Shown here: one piece after another, positions 26,921-32,717 of the stretch
Layout: the number at the start of each line of letters is the position of its first letter
Numbering within the stretch: position 1 is the first letter of the stretch
Made by a program: the position numbers and the translations under genes
Assembly (NCBI GenBank): GCA_018335855.1
Contig: JAGXRM010000044.1
Location: 1-64,000, forward strand
Origin: Clostridiales bacterium
GTDB lineage: Bacteria > Bacillota > Dethiobacteria > Dethiobacterales > Dethiobacteraceae
Reading direction: 5' to 3'
DNA length: 64,000 bases
Notes under the pieces: generated by a model
Seen by the model: only the letters and a program-made list of their open reading frames with translations
The model's database searches: none
Told to the model about the DNA's origin: nothing

Positions 26921-28294
26921 ATGTTGGCATATTTTCCAAAGCCATTGCCAGAAGAAATGCTGTCAAGTATGGTCGCACGTTATCATTATTACTCTGGTGG
27001 AGGCGGAAGTTATGCTACTTGTGAGGAGTTGTTTTGTAAAAAAACAATTACCTATGACTTCCCCTCAGGCCTTGACCATTTTACTAGCCAATTATGTGCT
27101 GGAGAACCGTATAATAGTGAGTTCTTTATTTTTAATCATACTTTGGCACCTATATTTCTCCCATTTTTTGATGATACCAATAAAGAAGAGATTTTAGTGG
27201 AAATGAAAACTGTTAGCTCTAAGAACTTACACACAAAAATGGGCATGATGGGTGACATTAAAAATAAAACCTATATGGAGTATTGTCCAGTGTGTGCGAA
27301 AGAAAATATTGAGAGCTATGGCGAACCATTTTTTCATAGAGTACATCAGGTGCCAAAAGTATTGATTTGTCCTGAACATGGTTGTTTATTAAATGAGTAT
27401 CAAGAAATTCATAAAATTAATGATAAAAATATCATCATAAAAATGAGAGGAGATAATCTCAACTTAGTGCCACAGTATATATCAGACTCTACTTTTTCTG
27501 CGCAGCTTCAAATGATTGCAAAATCGGCATTATTTTTTTTAAAGCTTGCCCCGAGTAAGTTTAACAAATCATTTATATTTGAAAAATATAGGAAGCTTTT
27601 AGAAGAGAAAGATTTGGCTTATTCAAGTGGTTTGATAAAACAAGAAGTAATTGCGAAAGAGTTTTATAAGTTTTATGGAGAAAGATTATTAGAATCGATG
27701 GAATCCTCAAATATGGCAAGGCAAAACTGGCTTGAATATATTACAACTACAAAAGGCTTGAAACATAAAATTCATCCAATCAGGCATATCTTGTTTATGA
27801 CTTTCCTTTGCGGAAGCGTTCAAGCTTTTTTTAACTTTCCAATTGAACAAAATGATACCTTTTGTCCTAAACAGACTTACAGTGTAAATATTGAAGTTAA
27901 GCTACTAAAATCATCTAATAGTAGGCTAAAAGTAAATTGGGGTGAAAGAGATATTGAAATTCGAGAGAAACTAAAGCATGCGTATGTTGAACTGTTACAA
28001 CTTGAATGGCCAGTTAGAATAACTAAACTATCCCTCGCCAAGCATATAGATATGCGTGCAGTTATCATGAAAAACAAAAAACGGTTGCCAAAAACGTATG
28101 AGTTTTTAAATAAAGTTGTTGAAAGTAGTGAGGATTGTCAGCTCAGGAAATTGGATGCCGCAAATAATATACTTTTGAAAGAAGGGGAACCCCCAAATGT
28201 TGGTAAGCTATTAAGGACTGCTGGAATAAATAGTGGTCATCTATCAATAAAACTGAAGGACAAAATAAATTTATTGTTACAGAATAGTGCTTAA
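26921..28294 (+). CDS. TniQ/TnsD-type protein, short paralogue
   Basis: 457 residues. It is clearly a sibling of the gene just upstream: both begin with YFP-P-EE and ARYHYYSG, share the CxxC...H...C zinc motif (YCPVCAKEN ... CPEHGC) and end with the same module (KVNWGERDIEIRE here, KVDWAQRDADVAH there). It lacks the block of about 100 residues holding the second Cys cluster and the helix-turn-helix. It may therefore direct insertion elsewhere, as with TnsD/TnsE or double-TniQ Tn7-like elements. ATG at 26921 follows GGAGAGGAG; a frame from 26888 would add 11 residues. Confidence 0.85.
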   Translation: MLAYFPKPLPEEMLSSMVARYHYYSGGGGSYATCEELFCKKTITYDFPSGLDHFTSQLCAGEPYNSEFFIFNHTLAPIFLPFFDDTNKEEILVEMKTVSSKNLHTKMGMMGDIKNKTYMEYCPVCAKENIESYGEPFFHRVHQVPKVLICPEHGCLLNEYQEIHKINDKNIIIKMRGDNLNLVPQYISDSTFSAQLQMIAKSALFFLKLAPSKFNKSFIFEKYRKLLEEKDLAYSSGLIKQEVIAKEFYKFYGERLLESMESSNMARQNWLEYITTTKGLKHKIHPIRHILFMTFLCGSVQAFFNFPIEQNDTFCPKQTYSVNIEVKLLKSSNSRLKVNWGERDIEIREKLKHAYVELLQLEWPVRITKLSLAKHIDMRAVIMKNKKRLPKTYEFLNKVVESSEDCQLRKLDAANNILLKEGEPPNVGKLLRTAGINSGHLSIKLKDKINLLLQNSA

Positions 28295-28313
28295 TGGGTT
28301 GCCATTAGGCACT
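28286..28313. terminator. bidirectional hairpin between short tniQ and DUF2442 gene
   Basis: AGTGCTTAATGG (28286-28297) pairs with CCATTAGGCACT (28302-28313) with one G-T pair, loop GTTG, followed by ATTTATTTACTT. It begins inside the end of the short tniQ gene and separates the two converging genes. Confidence 0.75.
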
Positions 28314-28315
28314 AT

Positions 28316-28816
28316 TTATTTACTTGACTTTTCTTCGTATGGTATACTGTCCCAGTACAGTGAATCGGGGCATAAATCCATATTATCTCCCCAGGAAATG
28401 GCATAGTCATAGATTAAGTGAACCTGCTTAAATCTTTCTTCATCACGTAAGGAACGGAAGATAGGCAAGTTGAGAATAGGTCTTGCATTGTATACTTTCT
28501 TTTCCCCAGATTTGAATTCTAACAACAGCTTATAATCATCCATCGGGATAACGCTTTTCACTAGGTTTACTGGCTGTGGATATTTGGGATAACGACCTTC
28601 GCGCCGTAATCTCTCATCAGCCGCCTGTATCAACTCATCGGGTAAAACACAATCAACCACTATACATGGTTTATCGCTTACTATGTCGTTTGCGCCTGTC
28701 CTAATTGCTTCAACGAACTTATCGGCTAACTCTTTAGGAATCTCAGAACTGCCGAAAGCAAAACGCTTAACGCCATAACGCTTCTTTTGCCTAAATCTTT
28801 TAAGTATACCTAGCAA
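28316..28816 (-). CDS. DUF2442-domain protein
   Basis: 166 residues. The C-terminal half (VKSVIPMDDYKLLLEFKSGEK, FKQVHLIYDYAISWGDNMDLCPDSLY) is the DUF2442 domain, often found beside DUF4160 and toxin-antitoxin-like gene pairs, with no established function. The N-terminal half is not recognised. The start is TTG at 28816 with GGGGGTGA upstream. It converges on the tns operon and lies between tniQ and the putative transposon end, so it is likely cargo. Confidence 0.7.
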   Translation of the reverse strand: MLGILKRFRQKKRYGVKRFAFGSSEIPKELADKFVEAIRTGANDIVSDKPCIVVDCVLPDELIQAADERLRREGRYPKYPQPVNLVKSVIPMDDYKLLLEFKSGEKKVYNARPILNLPIFRSLRDEERFKQVHLIYDYAISWGDNMDLCPDSLYWDSIPYEEKSSK

Positions 28817-29017
28817 GTCATCACCCCCTACTTATTCTACATACAGTTCTACCCATAGTTACTGGAAAATATAAAATTGTAGATAGATTATCCATTTAGT
28901 AAGGCTTGGAAAAGTTTACCGAAAATAAAGAAGGCACCTAAATTTCGATTGTGCATGACCCCAAACTGGTAGGGGGTTCCGTTCAGAGGTGCAAACCCAC
29001 AATCAGCATAAAAAATA

Positions 29018-29053
29018 GCGTGTCACTGGATTGCCATTTGACACGCCTTTTTT
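29018..29053. terminator. bidirectional intrinsic terminator
   Basis: GCGTGTCA (29018-29025) pairs with TGACACGC (29039-29046), with CTTTTTT after it on the plus strand and TATTTTTTATG on the minus strand. On the minus strand it follows the two small ORFs at 29075-29400. Confidence 0.8.
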
Positions 29054-29074
29054 ATATGGAGTTTTTTATATTAT

Positions 29075-29236
29075 TTATTCTTCTTCTGTGCTGTTGTCCT
29101 CATTCATTGATGATAAAGTCGCTTGATGCAATGCAAGAATACCACCTAAGGATATAATATGTAGCGCAATTTTGCCTAAATTCTTCTTTGATAGATGTGG
29201 AATGATTTCTTGAAAAGCTGTTTGCAAAAACCCCAT
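29075..29236 (-). CDS. 53-residue hypothetical protein
   Basis: Begins MGFLQTAFQEIIPHLSKK and ends with an acidic tail (NEDNSTEEE). The middle (IALHIISLGGILALHQ) is hydrophobic and could be a short membrane segment or buried helix. AAGGAG lies 9 bases before the ATG. It is 17 bases downstream of another tiny ORF with a perfect ribosome site, and a terminator follows, so the two form a small operon. No family recognised. Confidence 0.5.
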   Translation of the reverse strand: MGFLQTAFQEIIPHLSKKNLGKIALHIISLGGILALHQATLSSMNEDNSTEEE

Positions 29237-29253
29237 CTTCCATCCACTCCTTA

Positions 29254-29400
29254 TTACTTCTTACCTTCTTGTCTTATTGTTCCTATCTTTTTGTCGCTAC
29301 GTGTATCTCTACCGTTTTCATTGCGTATTGTTCCTGGGGGTAAATCATGCTTTTTTTCAAATGTTCCTACCCTACAATCACTTCTCGTTTTTCGTGTCAT
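29254..29400 (-). CDS. 48-residue basic hypothetical protein with internal repeat
   Basis: Perfect AGGAGG 9-10 bases before the ATG. The product starts MTRKTRSDCRVGTFEKKH and ends TRSDKKIGTIRQEGKK, so the pattern TRSDxxxGTx occurs twice with LPPGTIRN between. It is highly basic and hydrophilic, suggesting nucleic-acid or protein binding. Paired with the 53-residue ORF downstream, near the transposon right end. Confidence 0.5.
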   Translation of the reverse strand: MTRKTRSDCRVGTFEKKHDLPPGTIRNENGRDTRSDKKIGTIRQEGKK

Positions 29401-29694
29401 TTTTAATTGCCTCCTAATCAAATAGTTTTTTCATGTATCTTAATTCCCAATAGCTGTAGTTACACCCCCACAATTGGTATGACAGGAGAGCCCCTGAAAC
29501 ACATAACCCTGCCCAATGACATATTCAAAGTGTAAGATGGAACATTTTCCTATTTCCGATGGATGCTACTCTTCCGTTGTTTATTGATAATATAATTAAA
29601 CGTTTTCTATAGATTTCCTTTAAATGCAAAAAAATGCATCTGATAAAGAGGTAAATAATAAGATTTGAAGTGAACTTTTTTATTCACATTGTTC

Positions 29695-29713
29695 TGATAA
29701 AACTATATTTTAA
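29695..29713 (+). repeat. 19-bp transposon-end repeat, copy 1
   Basis: TGATAAAACTATATTTTAA. Same orientation as copies 2 and 3, starting 75 bases before copy 2. Proposed TnsB binding site. Confidence 0.65.
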
Positions 29714-29769
29714 TAAAAACTTATGGAAAAAAAATCCATATAGAATAATTTGAAAGTAAATATATGTTT

Positions 29770-29788
29770 TGATAAAACTATATTATAA
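29770..29788 (+). repeat. 19-bp transposon-end repeat, copy 2
   Basis: TGATAAAACTATATTATAA; one base differs from copies 1 and 3. Starts 66 bases before copy 3. Proposed TnsB binding site. Confidence 0.65.
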
Positions 29789-29797
29789 AATGGAAAT

Positions 29798-29827
29798 AAA
29801 TAAAGCCCTATTTTAAAGGCTTTATTT
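29798..29827. terminator. perfect hairpin between end repeats
   Basis: AAATAAAGCC (29798-29807) and GGCTTTATTT (29818-29827) are exact inverted arms around a 10-base loop. It looks like a bidirectional terminator that could shield the element from outside transcription. Confidence 0.6.
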
Positions 29828-29835
29828 ATGTTGAA

Positions 29836-29854
29836 TGATAAAACTATATTTTAA
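29836..29854 (+). repeat. 19-bp transposon-end repeat, copy 3 (outermost)
   Basis: TGATAAAACTATATTTTAA, identical to copy 1, 22 bases inside the proposed terminal ACA at 29874-29876. The nested spacing toward one end is what is expected of TnsB sites. Confidence 0.65.
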
Positions 29855-29876
29855 GTTATCAAAAAAATGTATAACA

Positions 29877-29925
29877 AAAAGCAGAGGAGCTACTCATTGT
29901 TTTTAGAGTAACTCTTCTGCTTTTA
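29877..29925. terminator. long hairpin just outside the proposed transposon end
   Basis: AAAAGCAGAGGAGCTACTC pairs with GAGTAACTCTTCTGCTTTT (two G-T pairs) around a 10-base loop, ending in TTTT. It starts exactly where the proposed transposon ends, so it may be the terminator of the gene behind which the element inserted. Confidence 0.7.
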
Positions 29926-29986
29926 AGTATTAACGGTATCTCCACGTCACATACAGTATTTCTGTAAGTTAAATTGCGAGACCCCA

Positions 29987-30015
29987 TTGACACATGAGGG
30001 TAGCATCGCTATAAT
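29987..30015 (+). promoter_or_regulatory. consensus sigma-A-type promoter
   Basis: TTGACA (29987-29992), exactly 17 bases, TATAAT (30010-30015). Both hexamers are perfect matches. It reads toward the DUF3793 gene and is followed directly by a palindrome at the expected transcription start. Confidence 0.85.
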
Positions 30016-30022
30016 AGAAATA

Positions 30023-30047
30023 AGTGAAAATGAAATTCATTCTCACT
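30023..30047 (+). promoter_or_regulatory. Fur-like operator palindrome
   Basis: AGTGAAAATGAA (30023-30034), centre A, TTCATTCTCACT (30036-30047): 12-base arms with one mismatch. The inner 19 bases (30026-30044) match the classical Fur consensus at 15 of 19 positions by my count. Position over the start site fits repression. A different metal regulator cannot be excluded. Confidence 0.6.
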
Positions 30048-30086
30048 AGATTGGCAGATTCTGATTGTGCACTGATGGGAGGAGAC

Positions 30087-30713
30087 ATGGTGGAGAGTTC
30101 TATTTTGCTGACATTTCTAAACAAGCAGAAAAAAATGGATGAAAAAAGTTGTTTGATAACGACCATTGCTTTTAACGCAGCCCCTACACTTATACATAGC
30201 AAGCCGTCTTCACTCACTTCCTTTACGAAAGGCAGGCGGAATCTTTATAATATCTGGGACAAATACAAAAAGGATGTTCCCGCTATTTTAGGAATCGAAT
30301 ATTTTGAGCTTAGGAGAACACCTGATCGTATCCTTGTTTTGTTTTACAAGCATGATCATCTCAGTCAAGTACTGCTTAACGTGCAAAACACAACATTCTT
30401 GAACAGTAAAGGGTATCCCGACGGAATGACGGTGGTTGAGGCACTACTCCGCTTAAAAGGCAGAATACAGAAAGGTTTTCCCCATGAGATTGGTATTTTT
30501 CTCGGCTATCCCATAGAAGACGTGACAGGATTTATAGAGAAAAACGGAAAGGACTATCTGCTATGCAAGTATTGGAAGGTTTATCATAATCCAGACAGAG
30601 CAAATGATCTTTTTGAATCCTATGACAGAGCACGAATTCAGGTTATTAACTCTATGAACAACATTGTTGAAGGGTCGCTTGCTCCAAATTTCAGAGGCGT
30701 GCTAGCATGCTGA
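30087..30713 (+). CDS. DUF3793 family protein
   Basis: About 208 residues, soluble. Family landmarks: NAAPTLIHSKPSSL (about 29-42), RILVLFYKHDHL, and FPHEIGIFLGYPIEDVTGFI (about 135-155). DUF3793 proteins are common in anaerobic Bacillota, have no known reaction and, from memory, are often found near iron-uptake genes. ATG at 30087 follows GGGAGGA; an upstream in-frame GTG at 30024 would start inside the Fur-like operator and is unlikely. The promoter and operator upstream indicate metal-responsive expression. Confidence 0.75.
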   Translation: MVESSILLTFLNKQKKMDEKSCLITTIAFNAAPTLIHSKPSSLTSFTKGRRNLYNIWDKYKKDVPAILGIEYFELRRTPDRILVLFYKHDHLSQVLLNVQNTTFLNSKGYPDGMTVVEALLRLKGRIQKGFPHEIGIFLGYPIEDVTGFIEKNGKDYLLCKYWKVYHNPDRANDLFESYDRARIQVINSMNNIVEGSLAPNFRGVLAC

Positions 30714-30789
30714 AAATGTGTAATGTTAGCATAGTGACAGAAAAAGAGAAATGTGGATAATTATTATCATGTTCGGAGTGTGAAGACAA

Positions 30790-30978
30790 GTGCAAAATGA
30801 AAATAATGAAGTAATACTGAACAAAATATACCAACTTTATGAAACGTTATTTCTACATAATGGTTATGGTGAAATGAAAATAGAAATGAGAATACTAAAA
30901 AAGGGGCAAAAAGAGGTTATACTTCATTGTGGAAAGCAATACCGGTTTGTTGTCGATTACACGACGCAGCCTGAATAA
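30790..30978 (+). CDS. small hypothetical protein
   Basis: 62 residues from GTG at 30790 (CGGAGTG upstream). A short helical start then strands (MKIEMRILKKGQKEVILHCGKQYRFVV), compatible with a small alpha/beta fold. It follows DUF3793 by 76 bases and precedes the terminator/attenuator. Function unknown. Confidence 0.5.
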   Translation: MQNENNEVILNKIYQLYETLFLHNGYGEMKIEMRILKKGQKEVILHCGKQYRFVVDYTTQPE

Positions 30979-30994
30979 AAAAATATAAGACCGT

Positions 30995-31046
30995 GAAGGT
31001 GGTTCTGTGGGTGAACCCTTCAAGAGATAATCTTGGAGGGTTTTTT
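30995..31046 (+). promoter_or_regulatory. terminator with overlapping alternative hairpin (possible attenuator)
   Basis: Terminator: AACCCTTCAAGA (31014-31025) pairs with TCTTGGAGGGTT (31031-31042), then TTTT. Alternative stem: GAAG/GGTTC (30995-31005) pairs with GAACC/CTTC (31013-31021), which would occupy the terminator's 5' arm. Two exclusive structures are the hallmark of attenuation, and the chelatase operon starts 36 bases later. The terminator is clear, the switch is inferred. Confidence 0.55.
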
Positions 31047-31082
31047 AATTACCATTTAAAAGGGAATGGAGGTGACAAAGAG

Positions 31083-31712
31083 GTGCTTTTTGGGGTTACC
31101 GTTTTTTTAGCCATCGTTTTTTTACGGCAGTTAGGGCATTGGGCTGATAACCGGAATAAGCGGATAGTACTGAGTTTATTAGCAGGAATTGGGTTTTATG
31201 TGGGCACAATGGGTTCCTTACTTTTTTACAAGCTAGCCTTACTTTATGATGAGCAGTCTGTAATTATCTTTTTAGTTAGCGGGTTTTTTACGATCGGCTT
31301 GAGTATGGTTTTTAGAAGAGTTTTGGGCAGGTATAAATACATTGTCCTAATTCTGATTGTGAGTTCGTTTTCGATTATCTTGGGCGGGTTCACATTTTCA
31401 ATGCCGGCAGCGGAAATGAGTTCTTGGCTGGTTTCGGCAGGATATGTTCTGTTCATTTTCTTTTTTTGTACGGCTGATCTGTCAAGACGCTTAAACGGTA
31501 GCAGAGCAATGTCTGATGAAGACGGAATTGGTAAATGGGGCTGGGGATTTATTGCTCTTAGCCTCATGACAAACGCTTTGGATGAAGTTTCCCTTACACT
31601 ATTTCAACCAATGCAACTACCGCAAGTAAGAGGTGGCTGGCTTTTATTCCCGCTAGCCGGAATTCTTATTTTGCTAGGTCACTACAAATCTAAGTTCACA
31701 CTAAGGGGTTGA
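31083..31712 (+). CDS. multi-pass membrane protein of the CobN/ExbB-like cluster
   Basis: About 209 residues with six to seven membrane helices (FGVTVFLAIVFL, LLAGIGFYVGTMGSLLF, IIFLVSGFFTIGLSMVF, IVLILIVSSFSIIL, LVSAGYVLFIFFFC, GWLLFPLAGILILL). It probably corresponds to the DUF2162-like membrane component found with DUF2149, MotA/ExbB-like and CobN-like genes; that family name is from memory. GTG at 31083 is chosen because GGAGGTGA lies 7 bases upstream; the longer frame from 30993 would begin inside the terminator. It is 6 bases upstream of the ExbB-like gene. Confidence 0.6.
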   Translation: MLFGVTVFLAIVFLRQLGHWADNRNKRIVLSLLAGIGFYVGTMGSLLFYKLALLYDEQSVIIFLVSGFFTIGLSMVFRRVLGRYKYIVLILIVSSFSIILGGFTFSMPAAEMSSWLVSAGYVLFIFFFCTADLSRRLNGSRAMSDEDGIGKWGWGFIALSLMTNALDEVSLTLFQPMQLPQVRGGWLLFPLAGILILLGHYKSKFTLRG

Positions 31713-31718
31713 TTATAA

Positions 31719-32390
31719 ATGTCCATACCCGGTTCGCAGTATCTTGGCATGTTGTTGCATGTATTGTCACAGAGTCTGTTAGTTCCTGTAATTCTAGGCC
31801 TGCTTTTTTTCCTGGGTAAAGTTTTAATGGAGTTGGGTGGCCTGCTTAATGAGTTTAAAGTTAGAAAGAAAGTAAAGGACATTGATTACAAGCAGTTAAG
31901 AAGGTTGGCAGATGCACCCTTTCACACAGCTCATGAGACCTTGGAAACCTTACAGGCTATCCCGGAGCACGTGAAATCTTCATTAGTTGAGATTCGTGAT
32001 GCAGACTACTCGTCCCGTCGCGTCTTGGCCGGTAAGCTTCTCGATGAGGAGGAAGAAAAAGCACTTGCTACACTGGAAAGGACCGAACTGATTGCAAGAC
32101 TAGGGCCGATGTTCGGCCTTATGGGAACATTGATTCCGCTTGGTCCAGGTCTTGCGGCTCTTGGCGCGGGCGATCTGAACGCATTAGCGCAGGCCATGGT
32201 CATTGCATTTGACACCACTGTGGCAGGGCTAGCCGTTGGAGGCTTGGCTTTTTGGATTTCAAAGACGCGTCGCCGTTGGTACACAAAGGAATTATGCCTT
32301 GTGGAGGATGTGCTGGAATTGTTTTTGGGGGTGAATGAGAATGCTGCGCCATCATCTAAAACAGCGTTTGTCTCAGGCGGAAGACATTGA
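31719..32390 (+). CDS. MotA/TolQ/ExbB-family proton channel protein
   Basis: 223 residues with three membrane helices: one near the N-terminus (about 10-35) and a pair late in the protein (GPMFGLMGTLIPLGPGLAAL, about 129-148, and a Thr/Gly-rich helix AFDTTVAGLAVGGLAF, about 165-180) with the long cytoplasmic loop between, as in ExbB/TolQ. These proteins use the proton gradient to drive a partner. The partner here should be the DUF2149 protein, whose gene overlaps it by 56 bases. Confidence 0.85.
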   Translation: MSIPGSQYLGMLLHVLSQSLLVPVILGLLFFLGKVLMELGGLLNEFKVRKKVKDIDYKQLRRLADAPFHTAHETLETLQAIPEHVKSSLVEIRDADYSSRRVLAGKLLDEEEEKALATLERTELIARLGPMFGLMGTLIPLGPGLAALGAGDLNALAQAMVIAFDTTVAGLAVGGLAFWISKTRRRWYTKELCLVEDVLELFLGVNENAAPSSKTAFVSGGRH

Positions 32391-32688
32391 CCCAACATCC
32401 GGTTTGGCTAACATGCTGGACGTTATGCTGGTTTTCTGCTGCGGCCTGATGGTTGCTCTCGTGCTCTCCTGGAACTTGCAAAGTGTACTTTTTAGCGATG
32501 TGTCCCCGCAAGAAAAGGAGCGGCTTTTAGAGGCTATTCGTAACGCGATAGAGGTACAGCAAGCACGTGAGTTGGATGAGGTGCCTGACTTTTTGGACAG
32601 TGGCGGTGGGGGGAGCGGCTTTCTGGAGATGGGGACAGTTTATCAGGATCCCGAGACAGGGAAGTTAATTTTAATCCAGTCACAATAG
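32335..32688 (+). CDS. DUF2149 protein (ExbD/TolR-like partner)
   Basis: 117 residues: short basic cytoplasmic start, the D-P-x-S-G-L-A-N-M-L-D-V-M-L motif preceding one membrane helix (about 28-50), then an external domain with a Gly-rich loop and TVYQDPETGKLILI. The Asp in the membrane entry resembles ExbD/TolR/MotB-type ion-path residues. It overlaps the ExbB-like gene and is followed 29 bases later by the exported CobN-like gene. Start is ATG 32335 or 32341; GGGGGTG favours the second slightly. Confidence 0.85.
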   Translation: MRMLRHHLKQRLSQAEDIDPTSGLANMLDVMLVFCCGLMVALVLSWNLQSVLFSDVSPQEKERLLEAIRNAIEVQQARELDEVPDFLDSGGGGSGFLEMGTVYQDPETGKLILIQSQ

Positions 32689-32717
32689 CAAAAAACCCGA
32701 GAGAGGAAGGATTATAC

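Larger units (their letters stand above)
20511..29876 (+). mobile_element. Tn7-like transposon core and right end
   Basis: tnsA-tnsB-tnsC-tniQ-tniQ plus a terminal array of three 19-bp repeats and a 3' end ...TGTATAACA at 29876, matching the ACA-3' (TGT-5') ends of the family. Only the right boundary is proposed. The left end is not recognised: it may lie just upstream of tnsA or beyond the left window edge, in which case the Wadjet and Ubl modules would be cargo. Confidence 0.6.
29401..29986. other. transposon right-end region and flank, no gene
   Basis: About 590 very AT-rich bases. They hold three near-identical 19-bp repeats, a perfect hairpin (29798-29827), the proposed transposon end at 29876 and a long hairpin immediately outside it (29877-29925). 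A weaker repeat-like stretch TGATAAAGAGGTAAATAATAA is at 29641-29661. Confidence 0.6.

Noticed and set aside
29195-29425. 76-codon open frame on the plus strand near the transposon end
   Set aside because: It is antisense to two tiny minus-strand ORFs that have near-perfect ribosome sites, and it has none itself.
29695-29854. Three evenly spaced 19-bp repeats as a CRISPR array
   Set aside because: Spacing of 66-75 bases is too large and unequal, the repeats are AT-only and non-structured, no cas genes are present, and the repeats sit at a Tn7-like end where TnsB sites are expected.
1-29876. Integrated prophage
   Set aside because: No capsid, terminase, portal, tail or integrase genes; mobility genes are Tn7-like only.
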